Positions 25,681-34,796 of a DNA stretch of 64,000 nt are shown here, one piece after another. The translations under genes and the position numbers were made by a program. The notes below the pieces were generated by a model that saw nothing but the letters and a program-made list of their open reading frames with translations, was not told where the DNA came from and did not search any database. The DNA is taken from assembly GCA_903877385.1 (NCBI GenBank), contig CAIRDP010000067.1, positions 124,001 to 188,000 on the forward strand. Direction: 5' to 3'. Source of the stretch: an uncultured Bacteroidales bacterium (lineage in GTDB: Bacteria; Bacteroidota; Bacteroidia; Bacteroidales; FEN-979). Positions within the stretch are counted from its first letter, which is position 1. The number at the start of each line of letters is the position of its first letter.

Positions 25681-25747
25681 TAAATAAATTTTCCTGTTTA
25701 ACCCTAACATTAAAATTTATACTCAGTCTAAATTCGACATTTAGGTA

Positions 25748-28240
25748 TTAAAATGGGAAAATGATGGATATCTTATAGGCGAAATTGTCCCCGGCATTGT
25801 TAAATCCATAGGGACCCCAGCGGTAATAAGCGCCGGCTCCTATAGTGTATAATTTGAAATTGACAATATTATTGATGAGCAGGCCGCTTTCGTAATAACC
25901 CAGGTTCATCTCCTTAGGATCCTGCATCTGATAGGCATACTGGTCTTTATGGTCAAGCCAGCCGAACCCTATATTCTGGGAGATAGCAAGCTCGGGATGG
26001 AACCATTTACGGGCTTTTATCAGCAGGTGCCCGAAATCATGGTAAATGAAAAGGCTGACGTAAGTGTTGGAGAGGAATTCGTTCATTCGCATGGTCCCGA
26101 ACGTGGCGGGAGCATAAAGTGCAAACATGCGGTAGCTTGCGTTTCCATAATAAAGGTTACAGGCCGGGATGGGCTGGTCGACATACCCGGCATTGAACTG
26201 TAAGGTGAGTTTCCCGAGGAACTTAATATTAAAGGTTTTTTTAAGCTTCAGGTCGAGCTTGTTATAGTCGTATTGCCCGTTTATGAACCCTTTGATACCC
26301 CTTGTATATTCCAGCCACAGAAGGGGATAGTTGGTACCGAGGTTGATCCTGTTGTTAACGGTCTGGATATACTGTTCCTTATAGGCCCATTTGAACCCTG
26401 CCCTGAATTCGGTAAAGACGAACTGGTCCTTTAAAACCACGGCATTCCCTTCGGGCACCGCCAGGTCGAAAGTGGTGGATTTTTTAAAATCGTTTGAGAG
26501 CCCGACGTTGAACAGGAACCATTTGAAGCCCCTGAAGCCCAGGTTCATCCCGAAATGCTGGGTCCTGTCGAGTTTCAGGGTATAAAGGGAACCGAAATTT
26601 CCCGACAGTATCGACTCATAATCCAGGGGCAGGGAGGCATAGCCCGAGGGAACGAGGTTGTAGTAATAATCCCCGTTCAGGGTGATATCATGCCTTTTGT
26701 TTATAAAGAAGCTTGCGTCTCCACCGTATTTGCTGGTCGAAATCGCGAAGGAGTACTGGTAAAAACCTCCAACCGTAAACCAGCTGGCCACCTTGTCGTT
26801 GGTATGAAGCCCGGCTCCCAGTATGAGTCCTTCGTAAGAATTGTAATTAATAATGCGGTTGATATCGATGTCGACCGGGCCCCATGGCCATTTCCCGGTG
26901 AGAATGGTCTGAAGGGATTTGGCATACTTGTCGAGGTTGGCCGCTTTCCCTACACTGTCAAGTACCCTGTAAGTATGGAGGTCCTTTGACGAGAGCGTGT
27001 CAACCCTGTACTGGTTCCAGAATTCTTCGGTTCGGGCCCCGGCCGATTTGTCAACCTCCACATCAAGGTATGAGAATTCCCGTTTAACAAGTTCTGGATT
27101 AAGCACGATATCCTTGATGTAGGACCTGCCTTTGGCTATCAGGAAATGCCTCCCGGCCTGAAGGTTGTAAAACGTGACGTCGGTATTAAGCTGAACCGGG
27201 AACCAGTGTTCGCCCTCGGCCAGTTCGTACATCTGCTGTATTTTAATATGCATCCCGCTTAATTTCGCAGGTTCGGCGCTCACATTCTGTATGGCCCATT
27301 TATTGCTCGAAATGGAGATTACCCCTTTGAGCCCGTCGAAGTTCGTTCCTTTATGAGGCCTGAATGAGATGATGAAAGTTGTATCCCTGCCCGAATACGT
27401 GGTGTCCTCTATCTTGAAAAAATATTTACCGATGGAACCGCTTCCTATGGGATTCACGTAAGAACTCTGGAAGATGGTGATGAAGGGCTTGTAAAACGAA
27501 AACGACTGGATCTGGGTTGTGAGGAACACAAAGATTGGGTCTTTGAAGCCCGACATCCGCGCAGCGATAACTTTGTTGTAATTTTTATCGGGGTGGAGAA
27601 ATTTCCGTTTGGTTACATTCTCCATCAGGAAAAGGTACTGGTATTTAAAGAATTTCTGGGTGTTGGCTTCGGAGGTATCGGCCATTCGTTTCCTGACCGA
27701 ATCGGCAAGGGCTGTGGTATCGCCCCTCATCATGAACCTTTTCATCATGGATGAGTCAATGACGGCTTTCCCTGCCGTGGTGTCGGTGTCGATGGTGAAA
27801 AAGGTTTTATCATAAGAAGTATATGAAAACGAAAGCAGTTTTTCAGGATCATTGAGATCCTTGTTTTCAATGGCGTTCCTGATGATGCGGTGCGCCGGAT
27901 TAATGCCCGGTAAAACCTCCACTTCCCTGAGGTCGATCTGTTTTGCCGTCATCTGTATCTGCAGGTTCTGAAGGTTCCCTTTAAGCGGGTAGTTCAGGGG
28001 CTCATAACCCACGTACGACAGTGCCAGGAATTGAGGCCTTTTAGCCCAGCGAAAACGGAACTTCCCGTCAATATCGGTGGTCCCTCCAAAACCGTCTTCC
28101 TGGATGATATTGACGAATGCCAGGGGCTGCCTGGTATTTTTATCGGTGACTTGGCCGCTGACAACAAAAAACTCCTGAGAACGGGCCTGAAATGCAATAA
28201 AACAAAGAAAGCCAAGCAGGAAGATTAAGCGGTATTTCAT
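25748..28240 (-). CDS. DUF5686 outer-membrane protein with carboxypeptidase-regulatory-like domain
   Basis: 830 residues: signal peptide (1-21), a CarboxypepD_reg-like beta domain (about 25-110; GQVTDKNTRQPLAFVNI), then the DUF5686 region with a mixed periplasmic part and a C-terminal beta-barrel of alternating aromatic strands ending in F (KISIIFPF). Common in Bacteroidota; function unknown. No plug domain of a TonB receptor is seen. Stands alone, divergent to a FadL-like gene. Confidence 0.87.
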   Translation of the reverse strand: MKYRLIFLLGFLCFIAFQARSQEFFVVSGQVTDKNTRQPLAFVNIIQEDGFGGTTDIDGKFRFRWAKRPQFLALSYVGYEPLNYPLKGNLQNLQIQMTAKQIDLREVEVLPGINPAHRIIRNAIENKDLNDPEKLLSFSYTSYDKTFFTIDTDTTAGKAVIDSSMMKRFMMRGDTTALADSVRKRMADTSEANTQKFFKYQYLFLMENVTKRKFLHPDKNYNKVIAARMSGFKDPIFVFLTTQIQSFSFYKPFITIFQSSYVNPIGSGSIGKYFFKIEDTTYSGRDTTFIISFRPHKGTNFDGLKGVISISSNKWAIQNVSAEPAKLSGMHIKIQQMYELAEGEHWFPVQLNTDVTFYNLQAGRHFLIAKGRSYIKDIVLNPELVKREFSYLDVEVDKSAGARTEEFWNQYRVDTLSSKDLHTYRVLDSVGKAANLDKYAKSLQTILTGKWPWGPVDIDINRIINYNSYEGLILGAGLHTNDKVASWFTVGGFYQYSFAISTSKYGGDASFFINKRHDITLNGDYYYNLVPSGYASLPLDYESILSGNFGSLYTLKLDRTQHFGMNLGFRGFKWFLFNVGLSNDFKKSTTFDLAVPEGNAVVLKDQFVFTEFRAGFKWAYKEQYIQTVNNRINLGTNYPLLWLEYTRGIKGFINGQYDYNKLDLKLKKTFNIKFLGKLTLQFNAGYVDQPIPACNLYYGNASYRMFALYAPATFGTMRMNEFLSNTYVSLFIYHDFGHLLIKARKWFHPELAISQNIGFGWLDHKDQYAYQMQDPKEMNLGYYESGLLINNIVNFKLYTIGAGAYYRWGPYGFNNAGDNFAYKISIIFPF

Positions 28241-28329
28241 CAGGATGTTTTTTTTGAACGGGTAAATATACTAACAATGATTTTCGGATAAAAAAAATCC
28301 GTAATTTTCTCATTCCAAAAATTAACCCT

Positions 28330-29739
28330 ATGGCAAGAAAATTTACACTCCTACTTCTTTTGGGAATTGTTACCCTTCAGGCTTTTCCGCAGGACGACCA
28401 TTACTGGACCCAGCAGTTCGGGGCGATCAGCACCGTGATGGGTGGGGCTGTAATTGCCGGTGTGAGGGATAATACGGCCATCTATTATAATCCCGGAGCC
28501 CTGGGTTTTATCCAGCAACCTTCACTTTCGGTCGATGCAAACGTGTATAAAATCGATAAAATATTTATTGATGACGGATTAGGGAATGGGGTCAACCTGA
28601 ATTCGGCCCAGCTCAGCATCTATCCCCAGATCATTTCGGGCCTTGTAAACCTCACAAAGAATGACCACTGGAAGTTTTCCTACGCTCTTCTTACAAGGCA
28701 GTACGCCAATGTGCTGATGAATACCAGGTATACAAATTCTGATTTTGCAAGCGGCCAGATCAGCCCCAATGAAAAGTTCATAGGTGCCCTGGATTACAAC
28801 AACCAGCTCAATGAGCAATGGCTGGGACTGGGTGTGGGCTACAGGATCAACGACCATTGGAGTGTTGGGGGGACACTCTTTATAAGCTATAGAGCCCAGA
28901 GTTACCAGATGTCGAACTATCTTAGGGTGGTATTAAAAGATGACACTACCAATCTTTTCGGCAGTGTCAATAATGACAGGTCTTTAAAGTATAAAACCTT
29001 TTCGGGCCTGTTTAAATTTGGAGTCGCATACCAGACAGGGAGGTGGAAACTGGGCCTCACCCTGACCACTCCTTCAATCCAGGTATACGGCAAAGGTGAT
29101 ATCCAGAGGGAGGAATCACTGATCGTACTTGATACGGCTGGCGCGGGCGATGGTTATGTTATCATGGGAAGAAAAACCTCGATTAAGGCGATATACAAGA
29201 GGCCTGTATCGATTGGATTCGGACTTGAGTATGCTACTGAAAAAACCAGGATTACCTTCAGCTGTGAGTATTTTACTAAAATTAAAACTTACCATTTATT
29301 TGAACCCCAGTCGGATCCCTTCGTTTACCCGCAATCAGCCGATACAGGAGCTTACCATAATGAACTGGAGAGCTTTCTTCATGTGCAGAATGCAGCCCAA
29401 CCGGTCTTCAATTTCGGAATAGGATTCAGCCAGGAACTGGGCAGCAGGTTCACGCTTATGCTGGGCGCAAGAACTGATTTCAGTTCCTACACCAGCCCTG
29501 AGGAAGGTGACAGGTTCCTTCACGACAATGCCGGATGGGATTTATATCATTTTTCGGCAGGTCTTTCATACCACCAGAAACGTAATACCGTTACGTTGGG
29601 ATTTACATACAGCTTCAGCCCCGCCAAACCGATCGACCAGATGGATGTCGTGATCCCTTTCACTTATGAAGGCAACCCGGTTGTTTATGCAACATCCTTC
29701 GGCCTGGTCATCGGTTATACTTACTTTTTCCCAAAATAA
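28330..29739 (+). CDS. FadL/OmpP1-like outer-membrane beta-barrel
   Basis: 469 residues. Signal peptide (1-20), then a GGAVIAGVRDNTAIYYNPGAL segment, typical of the N-terminal hatch of FadL/TodX (OmpP1) transporters for hydrophobic compounds, and a barrel of many aromatic-ended strands finishing YTYFFPK. The ligand is unknown. A one-mismatch promoter element (TAATTTTC, 28302-28309) lies upstream. The next gene starts 3 bp after its stop. Confidence 0.82.
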   Translation: MARKFTLLLLLGIVTLQAFPQDDHYWTQQFGAISTVMGGAVIAGVRDNTAIYYNPGALGFIQQPSLSVDANVYKIDKIFIDDGLGNGVNLNSAQLSIYPQIISGLVNLTKNDHWKFSYALLTRQYANVLMNTRYTNSDFASGQISPNEKFIGALDYNNQLNEQWLGLGVGYRINDHWSVGGTLFISYRAQSYQMSNYLRVVLKDDTTNLFGSVNNDRSLKYKTFSGLFKFGVAYQTGRWKLGLTLTTPSIQVYGKGDIQREESLIVLDTAGAGDGYVIMGRKTSIKAIYKRPVSIGFGLEYATEKTRITFSCEYFTKIKTYHLFEPQSDPFVYPQSADTGAYHNELESFLHVQNAAQPVFNFGIGFSQELGSRFTLMLGARTDFSSYTSPEEGDRFLHDNAGWDLYHFSAGLSYHQKRNTVTLGFTYSFSPAKPIDQMDVVIPFTYEGNPVVYATSFGLVIGYTYFFPK

Positions 29740-29742
29740 TCC

Positions 29743-30912
29743 ATGATGCCCGAAAATGCTACATCTTTATTTATTGCTAAAACCATAAGCGGTCTGGAAC
29801 CGGCTCTCAAAGCCGAACTTGACGGGATTGGGGCTCTCAATACCGAACTGATGAACCGTTCGGTAAGCTTTGAAGGCGACAAAGCCTGCCTTTACCGGGC
29901 AAACTACCTTTGCCCCTCTGCCCTCCGCGTTATCTTCCCGGTTCATGTTTTTGAAATCAATGCCCAGGAGGACCTCTACCGCGAGATCAGGGAGTTCCCC
30001 TGGGAAGACCACCTGGATGCTGATTCAACACTGGCTGTGGATGCGGTGATCTCCTATACGGTTTTTACCAATTCCCAGTTTGTAGCACAGAAAACCAAGG
30101 ATGCAATTGTTGACAGGTTCAGGGAAAAGACAGGTAAACGGCCTTCGGTCGACCTTGATAATCCTGGCCTGAGGATTAACGTTCACCTGTTTAAGAATAC
30201 CTGTACGGTATCCCTGGATTCATCAGGAAATTCGCTGCACAAACGGGGTTACCGCAGGCAAACCGGAATCGCCCCACTGAACGAGGTACTGGCTGCAGGG
30301 CTTATAAAACTTTCGGGCTGGGATATGAAAAAGCCCCTGCTTGACCCTATGTGCGGCTCAGGCACCATCCTTATTGAAGCAGCCATGCTTGCTGCAAAGA
30401 TACCTTCGGGGTATTTCAGGGAAGATTATGGTTTCATGAAATGGAAGGATTTTGATTCCCGGCTGTGGGAACAGGTAAAATCAGAAGCCAGGGGAAACAT
30501 AAAACACCCTGAGGGCCTGAGGATCGTCGGGTTCGATAAATCGGTGATGATCCTGAAAAAGGCTGTTGAGAATGTAAGCTTTGCCGGGCTGGACCAGCAG
30601 ATATACCTCAAACGGGTCGCTTTTGAGGATTCCGTTCCGCCATCCGCCGAAGGCGTTATTATCATGAACCCTCCCTACGACGAGAGGATACAACTTGACG
30701 ACTCGGTGGAATTTTACAAGATGATAGGCAATGTTCTTAAACGCAAATACAGCGGGTACAAGGCCTGGGTGATATCCTCAGACCTGGAAGCCATTAAATT
30801 CGTCGGGCTCAGGCCCTCGCGGAAGTTTAAAGTTTTCAACGGGCCGCTTGAATGCAGGTTCATGGGGTTTGACCTTTACGAGGGAAAAAAAACGTTTACT
30901 TTTACAGAATAA
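29743..30912 (+). CDS. THUMP-domain 23S rRNA (guanine-N2) methyltransferase, RlmL N-part-like
   Basis: 389-residue RNA methyltransferase. A THUMP RNA-binding domain occupies about residues 45-165; the methyltransferase domain has the SAM-binding DPMCGSGTILIEAA and the catalytic NPPY (NPPYDERI) motifs. It corresponds to the RlmL half of E. coli RlmKL, which makes m2G2445; the RlmK half is absent, as usual in this phylum. It begins 3 bp after the porin-like gene. Confidence 0.88.
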   Translation: MMPENATSLFIAKTISGLEPALKAELDGIGALNTELMNRSVSFEGDKACLYRANYLCPSALRVIFPVHVFEINAQEDLYREIREFPWEDHLDADSTLAVDAVISYTVFTNSQFVAQKTKDAIVDRFREKTGKRPSVDLDNPGLRINVHLFKNTCTVSLDSSGNSLHKRGYRRQTGIAPLNEVLAAGLIKLSGWDMKKPLLDPMCGSGTILIEAAMLAAKIPSGYFREDYGFMKWKDFDSRLWEQVKSEARGNIKHPEGLRIVGFDKSVMILKKAVENVSFAGLDQQIYLKRVAFEDSVPPSAEGVIIMNPPYDERIQLDDSVEFYKMIGNVLKRKYSGYKAWVISSDLEAIKFVGLRPSRKFKVFNGPLECRFMGFDLYEGKKTFTFTE

Positions 30913-30920
30913 ATTCAAAA

Positions 30921-31910
30921 ATGTTTTCTATGCCAAGAGTTACAAGAATAGGGGTGTTTACATCGGGGGGTGACTCCCCCGGGATGAATGCGGCGATACG
31001 TGCGGTCGTGCGCACCGCCATCAACGAGGGAATGGATGTATTCGGAATTTACAGGGGTTATGAGGGTATGATCGACGGGCAGATCGAACAGATGGAACGC
31101 CATTCGGTTTCCAACATAATCCAGAGAGGCGGGACCATACTGAAATCGGCCAGGAGCAAGCGTTTTATGACATACGAGGGCCGTTTGCAGGCCTACCAGA
31201 GCCTTGAAAAATTTAAAATCAACGGCCTTGTGGCCATAGGGGGAAACGGGACCTTTACGGGAGCCCAGCAGTTTGAAAAGGAATTTAACATCCCTGTAGT
31301 CGGGCTGCCGGGAACTATTGATAACGATCTTTACGGCACTGATTTCACGATCGGGTTTGATACGGCCAGCAATACCGTGGTCCAGGCGGCCGACAAGATC
31401 AGGGATACGGCAACATCGCATGACCGCCTGTTTTTCATTGAAGTGATGGGAAGGGATGCCGGTTACCTGGCGCTCTGGAGCGGTGTGGCAGCAGGGGCCG
31501 AGTTTATTCTTGTGCCTGAAACCAAAACCTATATTGACAATATCACCAGGCTGCTCAAACATGACATGCGCAAGAACAAAACCTCGGGCATTGTGATCGT
31601 TGCCGAGGGTGACGATATGGGCGGGGCTTATGACATTGCAAGGCAGGTCAAGGAAAGGCTTCCCGAGATCGATGCCAGGGTGACCGTTCTGGGCCATGTG
31701 CAGAGGGGGGGATCGCCCACCGTACAGGACCGCATACTGGCAAGCTGGACCGGTTTCGAAGCCGTTCATGCCCTTATCGAAGGCAAAAGCAGCGTCATGG
31801 TGGGGATTGAAGATAAAAAGATCACATTTACTTCCTTCGAAGATGCCATCAACAAAAAGAAAAACTTCAATTTCGGAGGGCTGGAACTGGCGAGGATACT
31901 TGCGTTATAA
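30921..31910 (+). CDS. pfkA: 6-phosphofructokinase
   Basis: 329 residues, the ATP-type PfkA length. Motifs: GVFTSGGDSPGMNAAIR nucleotide loop, PGTIDND with the catalytic base D134, MGRDAGYLA for fructose 6-phosphate binding and GHVQRGGSP. The conserved GGDG loop that helps bind Mg-ATP reads GGNG here (N109 in place of aspartate); the following glycine argues for ATP rather than pyrophosphate. Whether the change alters metal binding is unknown. An ATG at 30930 is an equally plausible start. Follows the methyltransferase by 8 bp. Confidence 0.94.
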   Translation: MFSMPRVTRIGVFTSGGDSPGMNAAIRAVVRTAINEGMDVFGIYRGYEGMIDGQIEQMERHSVSNIIQRGGTILKSARSKRFMTYEGRLQAYQSLEKFKINGLVAIGGNGTFTGAQQFEKEFNIPVVGLPGTIDNDLYGTDFTIGFDTASNTVVQAADKIRDTATSHDRLFFIEVMGRDAGYLALWSGVAAGAEFILVPETKTYIDNITRLLKHDMRKNKTSGIVIVAEGDDMGGAYDIARQVKERLPEIDARVTVLGHVQRGGSPTVQDRILASWTGFEAVHALIEGKSSVMVGIEDKKITFTSFEDAINKKKNFNFGGLELARILAL

Positions 31911-31922
31911 ATACCGATTATT

Positions 31923-34409
31923 ATGTATGCTGATGTCCTCCTCCCGCTTCCCCTGCAGGGTTTATTCACGTATTCCATTCCCGCCGGGCTACAGGATAAA
32001 CTTGGCATAGGATACCGGGTGGTTGTGCAATTCGGCAACCGTAAGATTTATACGGCCCTGGTCAGGAAAATCCATACCGGGGCTGAGCAGTCGAGGAATT
32101 TCAAGGAGATCCTTTCGGTTCTTGACAACGAACCCCTGGTCAGGGAATGGCAGTTCCGTTTCTGGGACTGGATGGCTTCGTATTATATGTGTACCGCGGG
32201 AGAAGTGATGAATGCAGCCCTGCCTTCGGCTTTCAAACTTGCAAGTGAGACCAGGGTGGCCATTAACCCTGATTATATCATTGACTCTGTTACTCTTAAT
32301 GAAAAGGAATTCAGCCTGGCCGAAACCCTGTACAACGGGAAGAAAAGCATCGAGATATCAAGGATATCAAAGATCCTCGAGCAGCAAAAGGTAATCCCGA
32401 TTGTTAAAACATTGATAGAAAAAGGAGTTATCATCCTTGAGGAAGAGGTGAAGGAGAGATATCGTCCGAAGAAGGAAACCTTTATAAAACTGCATGATCA
32501 TTACCAGGGAGATGAAACTGCGGTGAAGGAGCTTTTCGACAGCCTTGAACGCAGGGCTAAAAAGCAGCTTGAAGTACTGATGACGTTCATTCAGATGTCG
32601 GGGCAGGGGTTCGGTGATGTCCAGGAAGTGAGTAAGGATGCAGCTCTCAGGAAATCGGGCTGTTCCCCGGCTGTGTTTGACAGCATGGTAAAGAAGGGCA
32701 TTTTTGAGACTTATGATAAACTGGCGGTAAAGCAAAGTCTGGGTGCCCCTGAATCAGACCCGGGTTCCATCACGCTTACCGGGCAGCAGGGCAGGGCCAT
32801 AGCCGAAATCCGTGATGCCTGGACGGCCAGGGACGTAGTGCTTCTGCACGGTGTTACCTCATCAGGCAAAACTGAAATTTATATCAGACTGATCAGTGAA
32901 GCCCTTGAACAGGGCAAACAGGTGCTGTACCTTCTCCCCGAAATAGCGCTGACCACCCAGATCATCAACCGGCTGAGAAAATATTTCGGCGACAGGGTAG
33001 GCGTTTACCATTCCCGCTTCAACGAAGGGGAGAGGGCCGGGGTATGGAAGCAGGCTTACGCTAAAAGGGAAAACCCGGCTGCCGGAGGTTCCTGCGATAT
33101 CGTACTCGGCGCCCGCTCTGCGGTTTTTCTCCCGTTCTCCAATCTCGGGCTTGTCATCGTGGATGAAGAGCATGATTCTTCGTTTAAACAGATGGACCCG
33201 GCTCCCCGTTATAACGGGCGCGACGCTGCATTGTTCCTTGCCCATCTTCATTCAGCCAAAGCCCTGCTGGGTTCAGCCACCCCGGCCATTGAAAGTTATT
33301 ATAATACGAAACAGGGCAAGTATGCACTGGTCGAACTTGCCGAACGTTTCGGTGAAATGGAGCTGCCTTTGATAAAGCTTGTGAATATCAGGGACGAACT
33401 CAGGAAGGGGAGGATGAAAACCCATTTTTCGACCAGCCTGCTGGATCAGCTGGCCGAAGCCCTGAAAAACAACGAACAGGCGATTTTATTCCAGAACCGC
33501 AGGGGGTTCTCGCTGAGGCTTGAATGCGAAGCCTGCAACTGGATGCCAACGTGTAAAAACTGTGATGTTACCCTGGTATATCATAAAAAAAGCAACCAGC
33601 TGCGCTGCCATTACTGCGGATATGTTGCCCCGGTGCCTTCGCTTTGCCCCGAATGCCACAGCCCGGGAATTAAAATGAAGGGTTTCGGCACCGAAAAGGT
33701 GGAAGAGGAACTGGGTATTTTCCTTCCCGGGGCCAGGATCTCCAGGATGGATCTTGACACTACAAGAAGCAAGCATTCCCACCAAAATATAATCACAAGC
33801 TTTGAGGAACGGAAAATAGATATTCTCGTCGGGACCCAGATGGTGACCAAGGGGCTGGATTTTGACCATGTGAGTACGGTTTGTATTTTGAATGCGGATA
33901 ACATGCTCAGTTTCCCCGATTTTCGTTCCGAAGAGCGCAGTTTCCAGCTCATGGCCCAGGTTAGCGGGCGCTCGGGACGTAAAAAGAAAAGGGGAACGGT
34001 GCTCATACAAACCTATAACCCTGCCCATCCGGTCATCCAGGCGGTTGTGAAAAATGATTATGCAGGTATGTACAGCTACCAGGTAAACGAACGGAGGAAA
34101 TTCAAATACCCCCCGTTTTACAGGCTCATCCTGCTCAAAGTCAAACATAGGGATGCCGGGCTGGTCAATAAAGCCGCGGCTGAACTGGCGAAAAAACTTA
34201 CAAATGATTTCGGCAACCGTATACTTGGCCCTGAATATCCTCCCGTGTCGAGGATCATGAACCAGTACCTGAAGCATATTATGATCAAGGTGGAAATAGA
34301 GTCTTCGGTGGTGTTGGCAAAATCAAAACTGACCGAAATCCTTGGAAAATTTTATCAGAAACAGGAATTTCACCCGGTAAGGGTTATTATTGACGTGGAT
34401 CCCCAGTAG
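31923..34409 (+). CDS. priA: Primosomal replication-restart helicase PriA
   Basis: 828 residues, a 3'-5' DNA helicase that reloads the replisome at stalled forks. Order: N-terminal DNA-binding domain, helicase core with Walker A (GVTSSGKTE), DEEH box, the zinc-binding cysteine region (CEACNWMPTCKNC then CHYCG and CPEC) inserted in the core, and motifs GTQMVTKGLDF and QVSGRSGR. Length is normal. Starts 12 bp after pfkA. Confidence 0.96.
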   Translation: MYADVLLPLPLQGLFTYSIPAGLQDKLGIGYRVVVQFGNRKIYTALVRKIHTGAEQSRNFKEILSVLDNEPLVREWQFRFWDWMASYYMCTAGEVMNAALPSAFKLASETRVAINPDYIIDSVTLNEKEFSLAETLYNGKKSIEISRISKILEQQKVIPIVKTLIEKGVIILEEEVKERYRPKKETFIKLHDHYQGDETAVKELFDSLERRAKKQLEVLMTFIQMSGQGFGDVQEVSKDAALRKSGCSPAVFDSMVKKGIFETYDKLAVKQSLGAPESDPGSITLTGQQGRAIAEIRDAWTARDVVLLHGVTSSGKTEIYIRLISEALEQGKQVLYLLPEIALTTQIINRLRKYFGDRVGVYHSRFNEGERAGVWKQAYAKRENPAAGGSCDIVLGARSAVFLPFSNLGLVIVDEEHDSSFKQMDPAPRYNGRDAALFLAHLHSAKALLGSATPAIESYYNTKQGKYALVELAERFGEMELPLIKLVNIRDELRKGRMKTHFSTSLLDQLAEALKNNEQAILFQNRRGFSLRLECEACNWMPTCKNCDVTLVYHKKSNQLRCHYCGYVAPVPSLCPECHSPGIKMKGFGTEKVEEELGIFLPGARISRMDLDTTRSKHSHQNIITSFEERKIDILVGTQMVTKGLDFDHVSTVCILNADNMLSFPDFRSEERSFQLMAQVSGRSGRKKKRGTVLIQTYNPAHPVIQAVVKNDYAGMYSYQVNERRKFKYPPFYRLILLKVKHRDAGLVNKAAAELAKKLTNDFGNRILGPEYPPVSRIMNQYLKHIMIKVEIESSVVLAKSKLTEILGKFYQKQEFHPVRVIIDVDPQ

Positions 34410-34438
34410 CCTGCCTGCGGCCGGCAAAGGGAAGGATC

Positions 34439-34753
34439 TTATTTCTCCCTGCCCGAGGAGGTATCGACAACCAGGTAAAGATCCTCGTTGTCTTTTTTCA
34501 TAAGGTATTTTTCCCTTGCAAAACGCTCCAGTTCAGTGGAATCGGTAAGCAGTTTATGAGTCAGGGCCGAATCCTGCCTGATCTCATCTAGGTAAAAATG
34601 TTTTTCCTCCTGAAGATCATCAAGCTTGTCGCGAAGCTTGGCACGGGTAAATACGTTGTTGCTGTCGAAAAATACCATCCAAGCAATAAAAGCTACCGTT
34701 AGAAGGAAGTACTTATTGATAAAGATCTTCAGTATTTTTTTCAGGGTCTCCAC
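34439..34753 (-). CDS. FtsB/DivIC-family septum formation initiator
   Basis: 104 residues with one N-terminal transmembrane helix (about 16-28) and an extracytoplasmic coiled coil (about 35-85), then a short FAREKYLMKKDNEDLYLV tail characteristic of FtsB/DivIC. Forms the FtsQ-FtsB-FtsL divisome subcomplex. The start is GTG: an in-frame stop lies three codons before it and no upstream ATG is possible. Convergent with priA. Confidence 0.87.
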   Translation of the reverse strand: METLKKILKIFINKYFLLTVAFIAWMVFFDSNNVFTRAKLRDKLDDLQEEKHFYLDEIRQDSALTHKLLTDSTELERFAREKYLMKKDNEDLYLVVDTSSGREK

Positions 34754-34782
34754 AAGAATTCAATATAAACGGAATCCGGCTT

Positions 34783-34790
34783 CAAATATA
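34783..34790 (-). promoter_or_regulatory. Promoter -7 element of the ftsB-like gene
   Basis: Minus-strand TATATTTG, exact TAnnTTTG, 30 bp before the GTG start and just after the ppk stop, so the gene can be expressed apart from ppk. Confidence 0.45.
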
Positions 34791-34796
34791 CAGGTC

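Noticed and set aside
30915-31769. 284-residue minus-strand frame opposite pfkA
   Set aside because: Antisense shadow of a clearly conserved gene with no motif of its own.
33486-34277. 263-residue minus-strand frame opposite priA
   Set aside because: Antisense to conserved helicase motifs; no homology pattern.
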